Source: Gemmatimonadaceae bacterium
GTDB lineage: Bacteria; Gemmatimonadota; Gemmatimonadetes; Gemmatimonadales; Gemmatimonadaceae
Reading direction: 5' to 3'
NCBI GenBank assembly: GCA_025451425.1
Contig: JANWKK010000047.1
Span: 1-13,458 of the forward strand
Length of the DNA stretch: 13,458 bases
The position numbers were made by a program, and so were the translations under genes. Each line of letters begins with the position of its first letter. The first letter of the stretch is position 1. The notes below the pieces were generated by a model. That model did no database searches. It saw nothing but the letters and a program-made list of their open reading frames with translations, and was not told the DNA's origin. Positions 1 to 6,790 of the stretch are shown here, piece after piece.

Positions 1-1008
1 CGGATACGATATTCTCAGCGCTCGGACATCCATCCGCACGTTGACATCGATGATCGGCTTCTCGTCGCGAAAGTCGGCGTCGCCATTCGTGTCGACCAGG
101 ATGCCGTACGTTGCCTCGTCCTCGAGCACGCCGAATCGCTCGATCAGATTGCTGCCCAAGTGAATGGTGAAGAGACCAAACCGGTAGTGACCGGGGTGCG
201 GCATGGTGTACGTGCGGCCGTCGATCTTGGACCACGCGCTGATCGCCTCCACACTTCGATCCAGTTCGACTCGCGTGTCGTCAGGATCGTCGGCAGGAAT
301 CGGGTTCAGGATGCCTGCGATCTTCGGGATCTCGCGGCCGTCGAGGCTCTTCGCATGCCCGATCGTCGGATGCGTCCACTCTGGCTTGGCGTTTTCGAGT
401 ATCGCGATCGTGACGCCTCGTCCGTCGAATGTCGGATGCGCTTTCTTCCACTCAACCAGGCCGACGTCGTCTTCACCGGTGTAGCCGCTCTCGCGCGCGC
501 GCTCCGGGGAGAGTGGCGGGAGCTCGTGTTCGTCGGTTCGCGCGGCCGCAATCGGGACGGCAGGAGTCGTCTCGAACCGCCGCCACAGCTCCGCATCCTT
601 TTCTGCCGCGCCGTCGCGATACACGCTGGCCTGGGACAGCGACGAGATCTGGTACGCGTCGATGTCGGTCGAGGCGACGAGTGCCAGCAGCTTGTCGGTC
701 GGTATCTCGACTCGCATGTAGTCGATCGCGGCCACCGCGCGGCGTACTCGACCGCCCAAAAGCGAGACGAGCGCACTCGTCGGTGTGGCGCGATGCTCGT
801 GTGCCAGGAGCAGGACTTCCAGCTTATCAAGACCGCTGATAACGGCGCGATTCAGCAGCAGCCGGTTATGAAAGGACATGCGCCGCTGGCGAGTCTCCGC
901 GAGCGCAATCTGTTTGGAGCCGGCATCGATTGCGAGCAACAGCAGAAGCAACGACGCAGTCCAGATCCGGGCGTGGCGCACTGGGCTCCTCGCGGAGAAT
1001 CCGCTCAT
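1..1008 (-). CDS. Secreted subtilase-like (peptidase S8) protein, C-terminus beyond window edge
   Basis: 336 codons are visible on the minus strand from ATG at 1008; the rest lies left of the window. Residues 1-38 look like a signal peptide (Arg-rich start, Leu run at 20-25, ALA-E cleavage at 36-39). Residues about 60-125 resemble an S8 inhibitor propeptide (GGRVRRAVAAIDYMRVEIP, ending near STDIDAYQISSLSQ). The mature domain begins near residue 195 with GRGVTIAILE and THP at 212-214, the place of the first catalytic block of subtilases. A Glu (E205) stands where the Asp is expected. VDTNGDADFRDEKP at 305-318 resembles a stretch seen in tripeptidyl-peptidase-like S8 proteins. The gene starts 3 nt after the TonB-receptor stop, so the two are probably co-transcribed and coupled. 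The His and Ser blocks lie outside the window, so activity cannot be judged. The family call is by motif only; an inactive S8 fold is possible. Confidence 0.7.
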   Translation of the reverse strand, partial: MSGFSARSPVRHARIWTASLLLLLLAIDAGSKQIALAETRQRRMSFHNRLLLNRAVISGLDKLEVLLLAHEHRATPTSALVSLLGGRVRRAVAAIDYMRVEIPTDKLLALVASTDIDAYQISSLSQASVYRDGAAEKDAELWRRFETTPAVPIAAARTDEHELPPLSPERARESGYTGEDDVGLVEWKKAHPTFDGRGVTIAILENAKPEWTHPTIGHAKSLDGREIPKIAGILNPIPADDPDDTRVELDRSVEAISAWSKIDGRTYTMPHPGHYRFGLFTIHLGSNLIERFGVLEDEATYGILVDTNGDADFRDEKPIIDVNVRMDVRALRISYP

Positions 1009-1011
1009 CGC

Positions 1012-3864
1012 CTAGAACGACGCGCGCAGCTGAACTTGCGCGGACCGCGGCAGCTGGCGAAAGGTGGTCGTGCCGTAGAGGACGTTGTACGTCTGGTTCG
1101 CCCCTGAATTGAAGCTGAGGTCGGCCCCGTTGTTCGTGATGTTGAAGACGTCGAGCGCTGCGTCGACCTTCACGCGCGGGAAGGCGAAGCGTCGGCCGAG
1201 CCGCAAATTGAGCGCGGAATAGACGGGAGTGGTCAGCTGATTGTCACCGCGCGTGGCGCCGGCAAATCGGATGACGGTCGCAAGCGGATTCGTCACGACG
1301 CGGCCATTGGAGAGCGTGACCGTGGCCGGTCCAAACGCTGGATCTGGCGCCGCGACCCGCGTCACGACCGGGCCGGAGAAGATGCCAGATTGAATGGTGA
1401 GATCGGCGGCGAGCAACAGAGCCCAAGGTCCTGTATACGAGGCGCCCGTCCTGATCGCATGGTTCAACCACTGGGTGGCACCGCTGCTCCGTTGGGTTCC
1501 TTGCGTACCCGACAGGCTGTTGGCGTCGGTCGGCGCTGACGCGGTGCCCGTCGTGCTCCCGATGCCGGTGTCGCTCGCAAAGGCACCGGGTTGAATAAAC
1601 GAGGCGGGATCGTTCGGCTGCCACGTGCCATCGATGTGCCGCCACTGCCGGACATAGCTCGCCACGCCTTGCAGCCGGCTCGTGCGCTTGGTGATCGAGA
1701 ACTCCAACGAATCGTAGACCGGCGTGTTCCAGCGGTTGTTCGTCGCGAGATAAATCTCGTTGAAGTTCGGATCCTGGTAACCGGCGAACACGTTCCCGTT
1801 ATAGAGCCCGTTGGTCTCGACTTCCGTCGGTCGATCGAGATAAAGGCGATGCAGGTAATCGACGCTGGCCGAAGCGCCGCCGCCAAGCTGCTTGCTGTAG
1901 CCGGCGCCCCATTCGCGCACTGACGGTTGATGCAGGTTTGGGTCGAGCCGGCGGTTCGGCGTGACGGCAAAGGTTCCCGGGGTGAAGAACGCCGTCTCGA
2001 ACGTGCCGTCGAGATTCAGATCGTACAGGTCGTGCGTCGGCAATGATGCCGTGCCGAGTGTCGTTACCAGGCCGGGCTGATCCGCGACGCGTACCCAATG
2101 GGCCCGGGCCACGTTCTTGGCGTCGGCCGTAAGCGCGTAGTTGACGCCAAAGCGCGGCCCGATCTCGGTGCTGTCTTGAGCGGTGGCATTGAACACGAGA
2201 TCCCGCATGACGATGTGGTCCACGCGCACGCCGGCATTCACGGCGAGCCGCGGCGTCGGCCGCCAGGCGTCCTGCACATAGCCCGCGTAGTCCTGTCCTC
2301 GAACCCGATAGCTGATCAGCTGTGTGCCGTCCAGAAGCTGACGATGGAACGGCACCAACGCACCAGTGGCCGACAACACCAACTCCTCGGTTACGAAGCC
2401 GCCGTTCACCCACGTGACGTCGTTGCCGGCGACGCGGCGTTCGACGTAAAGGCCCGCTTGCAGTTCGTGCGTGCTCGACGCGTGCCTGATGAATCGCGTG
2501 GCATCGAACGACACCGTCAGCTTGGAGTTCGGCTGCGTCGCGTAACCGTTGGTCGGCGAATCGATCGCAGCAATCAGTCCATTCCCCACCAGTCGCCCGC
2601 CCGACAGAATCGTGCTCTGATAGACCGGCGCGAACGGCTCGGCGATGTGCGGATTGATCTGATCGCGCCGCTTGTCGTTGTACGAGACGCCGAGGCGCGT
2701 GGTCAGCCGATCCGACCAGACGGACTCGAGGTGCACGGCCGCGGCGGCCCCGCCCGTCGCCTGGGTCGTCGTCTGTGCCGCAATAGCAAGGGCCGTTTGT
2801 ACGGGGTTGGCGTCGCGTTGGTAGAATCCGGACAGTTGCTGGCCGGCCGCGGCTTGCGCCGTCAGCTTGACGAATGAAAAGTGTGCCGTGTTGAGATTGT
2901 CGGTCGGCGTGTAGCCCGGCACCAATCCCTGAAGCGTCGCGATCTGAGATGCTGTTCGACTGACGCCTGTCGTGATATCAGCATAGCGATAGGCCCCGAA
3001 CCCCCAGAGATGATCCTTGACCAAGGGGAACCCCAGCGACAGATCCACTTGCCGCTGGTCGACAGTACTGCTCGTGCCGCCCGCAAGGTTCGAGCCGTTC
3101 CATTTCAACGGCTGAACGAACATCGTCGCCGCGCCTTTCAACCGGTTCGTCCCGCTGGCCATCGCGATGTTCACGATGCCGCCGATGCCCAGTGGCGAGG
3201 AGGCATCGACACCGGACGTCTTGATCTGCATATCGTCGATCGCGTCGGTGTTGAGGCTGATGTAGGTGACGCCGGCGTTCGTGGAGCTGGTAACATCCGC
3301 GCCGTCGATCTGCACGACGTTGGCGGACTGGTCGGCGCCGTGCACGAAGATCTGCCGCTGGCCGTTGAAGTCGGCGGTGGTGACGCCAGGCGCGAGCGCA
3401 AGTGCACCGTACCACTCGCGGCGCTCTGACAGCGGAATGCCCCGCAGCAGTTCGCCGCTGATGTTGACCGACTGCGTCGCATTGCGCGTCTCGAGCAGCG
3501 GCGTCTCCTGGTGCACGTCGACCGTCTCGTCCACGCCGCCGATCTGCATCAGAATTGTCACTTCGACGTTCAAACCGGTCCGCACCGTGACCGGCGTGCG
3601 GAACCGCGCAAAGCCACTCAACTCCGCGACGATCGTGTAATCCCCCGGCGGCAGGTTCTCGAGCCGATACTGGCCGGCGCCGTCCGTGGTGGCACTGTAC
3701 ACGCCAGGCACCGTGTCGCTGGTCGCCGATACCGCCACGCCCGGCAACACGCCGCCCGCTTGATCCGACGCCACTCCGTGCACGCTCCCGCTCGCCGTCG
3801 TCTGCGCACGTAGCGGCATCGCGACGAGCAGAGCCAGAGCCAGCAGACTGAGAATTCGGCACAT
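1012..3864 (-). CDS. TonB-dependent receptor, Oar-like, with N-terminal carboxypeptidase-regulatory domain
   Basis: 950 aa, complete. A signal peptide (MCRILSLLALALLVAMPLRAQ) is followed by a carboxypeptidase-regulatory beta-sandwich at about residues 26-108 (GVLPGVAVSAT, GQYRLENLPPGDYTI), a plug domain at about 120-245 (VNISGELLRGIPLSERREW, VVQIDGADVTSSTNAG, GIGGIVNIAMASGTN) and a long beta-barrel to the C-terminus. The protein ends RSAQVQLRASF, with the terminal aromatic residue typical of BAM-inserted outer-membrane proteins. Size and order match the Oar/CarboxypepD_reg receptors that are multiplied in Acidobacteriota. The substrate cannot be told from sequence; such receptors take up glycans, peptides or other large ligands using TonB energy. 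The start at 3864 was chosen over TTG at 3870 because AGGAG lies 9 nt from the ATG but only 3 nt from the TTG. It heads a two-gene minus-strand unit with the subtilase-like gene and is divergent from the gene at 4049. Confidence 0.92.
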   Translation of the reverse strand: MCRILSLLALALLVAMPLRAQTTASGSVHGVASDQAGGVLPGVAVSATSDTVPGVYSATTDGAGQYRLENLPPGDYTIVAELSGFARFRTPVTVRTGLNVEVTILMQIGGVDETVDVHQETPLLETRNATQSVNISGELLRGIPLSERREWYGALALAPGVTTADFNGQRQIFVHGADQSANVVQIDGADVTSSTNAGVTYISLNTDAIDDMQIKTSGVDASSPLGIGGIVNIAMASGTNRLKGAATMFVQPLKWNGSNLAGGTSSTVDQRQVDLSLGFPLVKDHLWGFGAYRYADITTGVSRTASQIATLQGLVPGYTPTDNLNTAHFSFVKLTAQAAAGQQLSGFYQRDANPVQTALAIAAQTTTQATGGAAAAVHLESVWSDRLTTRLGVSYNDKRRDQINPHIAEPFAPVYQSTILSGGRLVGNGLIAAIDSPTNGYATQPNSKLTVSFDATRFIRHASSTHELQAGLYVERRVAGNDVTWVNGGFVTEELVLSATGALVPFHRQLLDGTQLISYRVRGQDYAGYVQDAWRPTPRLAVNAGVRVDHIVMRDLVFNATAQDSTEIGPRFGVNYALTADAKNVARAHWVRVADQPGLVTTLGTASLPTHDLYDLNLDGTFETAFFTPGTFAVTPNRRLDPNLHQPSVREWGAGYSKQLGGGASASVDYLHRLYLDRPTEVETNGLYNGNVFAGYQDPNFNEIYLATNNRWNTPVYDSLEFSITKRTSRLQGVASYVRQWRHIDGTWQPNDPASFIQPGAFASDTGIGSTTGTASAPTDANSLSGTQGTQRSSGATQWLNHAIRTGASYTGPWALLLAADLTIQSGIFSGPVVTRVAAPDPAFGPATVTLSNGRVVTNPLATVIRFAGATRGDNQLTTPVYSALNLRLGRRFAFPRVKVDAALDVFNITNNGADLSFNSGANQTYNVLYGTTTFRQLPRSAQVQLRASF

Positions 3865-3873
3865 CGACAAAGA

Positions 3874-3878
3874 CTCCT
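3874..3878 (-). promoter_or_regulatory. Ribosome binding site of the TonB-dependent receptor
   Basis: AGGAG on the minus strand, 9 nt upstream of the ATG at 3862-3864. It decides the start, because the upstream TTG (3868-3870) would leave only 3 nt of spacing. Confidence 0.6.
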
Positions 3879-4048
3879 GTGAGGGTGACGAGAGGTGTTG
3901 ATGAGAGTTGTGGATATGGGTTCAGACAGAATGGCCCTCTGAACCGCGCCGGTGTACCAGGCGCACTGGCGATCGCTCCCCTGCAGCAGAGGGCTACACT
4001 CACCAATGGAAAAGATGGAGCACACCGTTCCGGCGAGGCGATAATCTG

Positions 4049-4534
4049 ATGATGAGACGCCAGTTGATTGCCGCGGCTGTTCCAGGTGTCGCGCTGTTCG
4101 CCGCGTTCATGGTGGCAATCCTCTGGCCGCGACCGGTCGTGTCCGACGATCTCAAGTTCGCAGTTGGCGTCGTGAGCTGGCTTCAAGACCGGGGGATCCA
4201 GGTAGAGAGCGTCACTCGCTGGACGCAGGGACCCTGGGAGGATGCCTCACGCGCGGTGACGATGCGGACCAGCGTGGGCTTGGTCCAGGCGGTCGTGTTC
4301 GATAGCGAGCGCTCGCTTGAACGGCTTGGTGTCCGCGAACACGTCGTCACCGATTCAGACGTCAACCGCTGGCGATATCGGGTTACCGGCTGGCCTGGCG
4401 GGTCGCACGATCCCGAGTGGGAGAGCAGCTATCGCTGGTTTCTCTTCGTCCAGAACAACTGGCTGCTCGTCACGCCGGATCCGAGGGTCGATCGAATCGT
4501 CGAACGGATGACACACCTTCCCGCGGGCACGTAA
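4049..4534 (+). CDS. Small membrane-anchored Trp-rich protein of unknown function
   Basis: 161 aa from the first of two adjacent ATGs (4049, 4052), with GAGG at 4035-4038 ten nt upstream. The frame is open back to 3908, but that extension is Arg/Trp-rich, lacks domain character and has no clear ribosome site, so I leave it out. The N-terminus MMRRQLIAAAVPG and the hydrophobic run to about residue 26 form a single membrane anchor or uncleaved signal sequence. The remaining ~130 residues would be extracytoplasmic: mixed alpha/beta, nine Trp in the whole protein, and a W-rich C-terminal half (RWRYRVTGWPGG, YRWFLFVQNNWLLVTPDP). I do not recognise the family. It lies between the divergent TonB receptor and the BlaI operon, 128 nt upstream of the repressor start, and may be transcribed on its own. 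Confidence 0.6.
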   Translation: MMRRQLIAAAVPGVALFAAFMVAILWPRPVVSDDLKFAVGVVSWLQDRGIQVESVTRWTQGPWEDASRAVTMRTSVGLVQAVVFDSERSLERLGVREHVVTDSDVNRWRYRVTGWPGGSHDPEWESSYRWFLFVQNNWLLVTPDPRVDRIVERMTHLPAGT

Positions 4535-4622
4535 TCGCCGATCTGCCGCCTCTCAGAATTCAGCGCTCTCTTAGCGCATCCGCCGGATCGCTCCGTCGTC
4601 GCCGGGGCGCTGGCATGATACA

Positions 4623-4632
4623 TACAGATGTA
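4623..4632 (+). promoter_or_regulatory. Probable BlaI operator (TACA-GA-TGTA)
   Basis: The near-palindrome TACAGATGTA has the TACA/TGTA half-sites of BlaI/MecI operators (established for the staphylococcal bla and mec promoters). The right half extends to TGTAGTA (4629-4635), and TAGTAAAT beside it could serve as a -10 region. It lies 30 nt upstream of the GTG start of the BlaI gene, where autorepression would be expected. I found no second copy of the motif by eye elsewhere in the window, including ahead of the downstream BlaR1 gene. Confidence 0.55.
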
Positions 4633-4662
4633 GTAAATCTAACCACGTTGGCAGGAGCGTAC

Positions 4663-5040
4663 GTGGCCTTACCGAAACTGACGAAGCTCGAGCTGCAAAT
4701 TATGGAGGCGCTCTGGAATCAGGGCGCCTCCTCGATCCGGGAGATTCAAGAGCACTTCCCCGAGAAAGACCGGCCGGCATACACCACGGTGCAGACGATG
4801 GTCTACCGGCTGGAGGCGAAACACGCCGTCAAGCGCGTGAAGAAGATCGGCAATGCGCACGTGTTCGATGCGCTGATTTCCCGCCGCGCCGCACAGCGCC
4901 GGCTCATCGACGAGCTCTTGAGCTTTTTCGGCGGGCGGACGCAGCCGGTGATGGCCCACTTGATTGAATCGGGCAAGCTGACCATCGAAGACGTGCAGGA
5001 GGCAGAGCGCACGCTTCGACGGCTCGCGAAGAAAGGCTGA
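4663..5040 (+). CDS. BlaI/MecI/CopY-family transcriptional repressor
   Basis: 125 aa, a normal length for the family (PF03965). A winged helix-turn-helix covers about residues 5-70: LTKLELQIMEALW, SIREIQEHFPE, then the recognition helix around AYTTVQTMVYRLEAK and the wing KRVKKIGNAHVFD. Residues 75-125 form the helical dimerisation part (RLIDELLSFFGG, HLIESGKLTIEDVQEAE). The start is GTG at 4663, with GGAG at 4654-4657 five nt upstream. An in-frame ATG at 4615 would place the operator inside the coding region, so I prefer the GTG. Members bind promoters as dimers and are inactivated through proteolysis triggered by a BlaR1-type M56 membrane protease. The next gene, 6 nt downstream, is a BlaR1 paralogue without its protease; an intact BlaR1-like gene closes the operon at 8362. 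Autoregulation is inferred from the operator. Confidence 0.93.
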   Translation: MALPKLTKLELQIMEALWNQGASSIREIQEHFPEKDRPAYTTVQTMVYRLEAKHAVKRVKKIGNAHVFDALISRRAAQRRLIDELLSFFGGRTQPVMAHLIESGKLTIEDVQEAERTLRRLAKKG

Positions 5041-5046
5041 TTCGCC

Positions 5047-5943
5047 ATGATCTCAGCGATTTCCCCCGAGACCTGGGCGACGATTGGACGCCTGGCGGCT
5101 GACCATCTGTGGCAATCGACGCTCTTGGCCGGAGCGATCGGTCTGCTGATTCTCACGCTGCGAAGCCATCGAGCGAGCGTGCGGCATCGGCTTTGGTTGA
5201 CGGCGTCCGTCAAGTTTCTCGTGCCATTCGCCCTGTTCGTCTCCATCGGCAGTCATCTCGGATGGCGATCGTCCGCGCCGATCACTCATCCGGCGATAGC
5301 CACCTGGGTTGAGACGGCCAGTCAGCCGTTTTCGCAAACGGTCGCCCCCGTATTCGCCTCGCCATCAGCGTCGACAACGCCATCGACGATTGCCCCGATC
5401 CGCGCGCTCCTTGCCGATCGGTTCAAGCTGGCAGTGCACCGCGAGACACGAGAGCTGCCCATCTATGCCTTGGTCGTCGCTCGGAGAAACGGGGAGTTCG
5501 GGCCAAACTTGCATCACTCCGTGACCGATTGCGTCGCGCTGATCGAGGCCAACCGCGGGCGACCTATGCCAGGGCCACCGCAGCCGGGCGACACCGTTCC
5601 GTGCGGCGTCAGAATCGGACCCGGGGATATCACGATCGGCGGCGCGTCTTTGTCGCAGTTTGCGACCAGCGTGTCGCGATTCGCAGGACGCGTGGTCCAG
5701 GATCGCACGGGACTGGCTGGCCTATTCGACCTGCACCTCAGATGGATGCCAGACGAATTGCCGCCACGTGCGCCAGGCACGAGCGCCGACCAACCGATCC
5801 GCGCCAACGGCGTCGACATCGATCCGAACGGTCCCTCGATCTTCACGGCCGTGCAAGAGCAGCTCGGATTGAAGCTCGAGTCGCAGAAGGGTCCGGTTGA
5901 GGTCGTGGTCATCGATCGAGTCGAACATCCTGTGCCGAATTAG
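5047..5943 (+). CDS. Internally deleted BlaR1-like protein: membrane anchor joined to partial DUF3738, no M56 protease
   Basis: 298 aa. Residues 1-75 carry the N-terminal BlaR1 block also found in the gene at 8362: HLWQSTLLAGAIGLLILTL, then RHRLWLTASVKFLVPFALFV and SIGSHLGWR, giving two membrane segments. After a low-complexity Ala/Ser/Thr/Pro stretch (about 90-118) the frame enters the second half of DUF3738/TIGR03435 at LLADRFKLAVHRETRELPIYALV (split here by positions 121-143), continuing to FTAVQEQLGLKLESQKGP near the end. Against the 611-aa paralogue, about 300 residues are absent: the third to fifth membrane segments, the HEXXH protease and the first half of DUF3738. The reading frame survives the join near nt 5390. 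It cannot cleave BlaI by itself. It could be a decaying copy, an accessory sensor or an assembly artefact. Confidence 0.75.
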   Translation: MISAISPETWATIGRLAADHLWQSTLLAGAIGLLILTLRSHRASVRHRLWLTASVKFLVPFALFVSIGSHLGWRSSAPITHPAIATWVETASQPFSQTVAPVFASPSASTTPSTIAPIRALLADRFKLAVHRETRELPIYALVVARRNGEFGPNLHHSVTDCVALIEANRGRPMPGPPQPGDTVPCGVRIGPGDITIGGASLSQFATSVSRFAGRVVQDRTGLAGLFDLHLRWMPDELPPRAPGTSADQPIRANGVDIDPNGPSIFTAVQEQLGLKLESQKGPVEVVVIDRVEHPVPN

Positions 5944-5957
5944 CACGGTACCAGCCG

Positions 5958-6413
5958 ATGCGCGCCGCGCTGTCTCTGGCGATCTACGTCCTTGCGTTGG
6001 CCGGCGAGGCAGCGGCCGCGGCGGCGGCTACGTATGTCGGACAGGTGGCTTTCGGCAGCGTGCCCGTGCCCGGCGCCACGGTCACGGCCACGCGAGACGA
6101 TCGACAAGTCGCCACGGTCACCGATCAGAATGGCGAATTCCGCTTCGCCGATCTGACAAACGGCGTCTGGTCGATTCGCGTCGAGATGCTGGAGTTTGTC
6201 CCGCTCACACGGGATATCGCGATCGTAAACGACGCTCCGCCCTCGATGTGGAGCCTGGCGCTCAAGCCGTTCGACGACATCGCGCGCACCGTGCAGCCCG
6301 CGACTCCTTCGGCGACACCGATCGCGAACGCGACCCTGCAGACCGCCGCCGGCGGGACAACCGACCGCAGCCAGAATGCCGCCGACTGCAGCGCGATCTC
6401 CCAGCGTCGCTGA
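5958..6413 (+). pseudogene. N-terminal remnant of a carboxypeptidase-regulatory TonB-dependent receptor
   Basis: 151 aa. Residues 1-24 form a signal peptide (MRAALSLAIYVLALAGEA followed by an Ala run). Residues about 25-105 are a carboxypeptidase-regulatory domain (YVGQVAFGSVPVPGATVTAT, DQNGEFRFADLTNGVWSIRVE). A linker rich in Thr, Pro and Ala follows to about residue 143. There the coding sequence jumps into TonB-receptor barrel sequence in a different frame, so the last eight residues are out-of-frame translation ending at TGA 6411-6413. Plug and most of the barrel are missing. It begins 14 nt after the preceding stop, with a weak ribosome site, inside the BlaI operon. A stand-alone secreted single-domain protein is possible but less likely than a remnant. 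Confidence 0.7.
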
Positions 6414-6790
6414 CGATGACGGCAACATATCTCGGCACGAAGGGGAGTCGCCTGATGCAGGAATTCCTGCCGAACACGCTCCCGTTGGGCGCCGACAATC
6501 CGTGTCCGTCGTGTCCTGCCGGTTTCGTTTACCTGACGTCAGGCGGCGAGTCGAACCGTGAAAGCGGACAAGTGCAGATCCGGCGCCGCTTGCGCAACGG
6601 GTTGACCGCGACGATCCAGTACGCGCTCTCGAAGGCGATGGACGATGCCGGCGCGTTCACCGGCGTGAGCCTGAGCGGATCGGCGATCGCACAGGACTGG
6701 CGGCATCTGGACGGCGAGTGGGGACCGTCGAACTTCGATCAGCGTCATCTGCTGACCGCGCAGTTTCAGTACACGACCGGCATCGGCGTA
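6386..6790 (+). pseudogene. C-terminal barrel fragment of a TonB-dependent receptor
   Basis: In the frame of the following open frame, the stretch from LQRDLPASLTMTATYLGTKG through RRRLRNGLTATIQYALSKA and DWRHLDGEWGPSNFDQRHLL to FQYTTGIGV is typical of late barrel strands of acidobacterial TonB receptors. It starts in the middle of the family sequence near 6386 (at a CTGCAG) and stops in the middle near 6790, where VWFA-related sequence follows. It is presumably the other end of the receptor whose N-terminus is at 5958, with the centre deleted and the frame changed. The CPSCP motif at residues 30-34 of the downstream open frame lies in this piece. Confidence 0.65.

Noticed and set aside
160..1107. 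Long forward-strand open frame opposite the subtilase-like gene
   Set aside because: Its Arg-rich translation has no domain character. The minus-strand frame carries the signal peptide, propeptide and S8 block, so this is an antisense shadow in high-GC DNA.
3865..3870. TTG at 3870 as start of the TonB receptor
   Set aside because: The ribosome site AGGAG would be only 3 nt away; the ATG at 3864 has 9 nt spacing and gives a normal signal peptide.
4615..4662. ATG at 4615 as start of the BlaI gene
   Set aside because: It would put the TACA/TGTA operator inside the coding sequence and add 16 residues before the normal family start; GTG 4663 has its own GGAG.
5897..6385. Upstream extension of the chimeric frame back to 5897
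   Set aside because: This stretch reads Arg/Ser-rich nonsense and overlaps the end of the deleted BlaR1 gene and the carboxypeptidase-regulatory stub in another frame; TonB-like sequence starts only near 6386.
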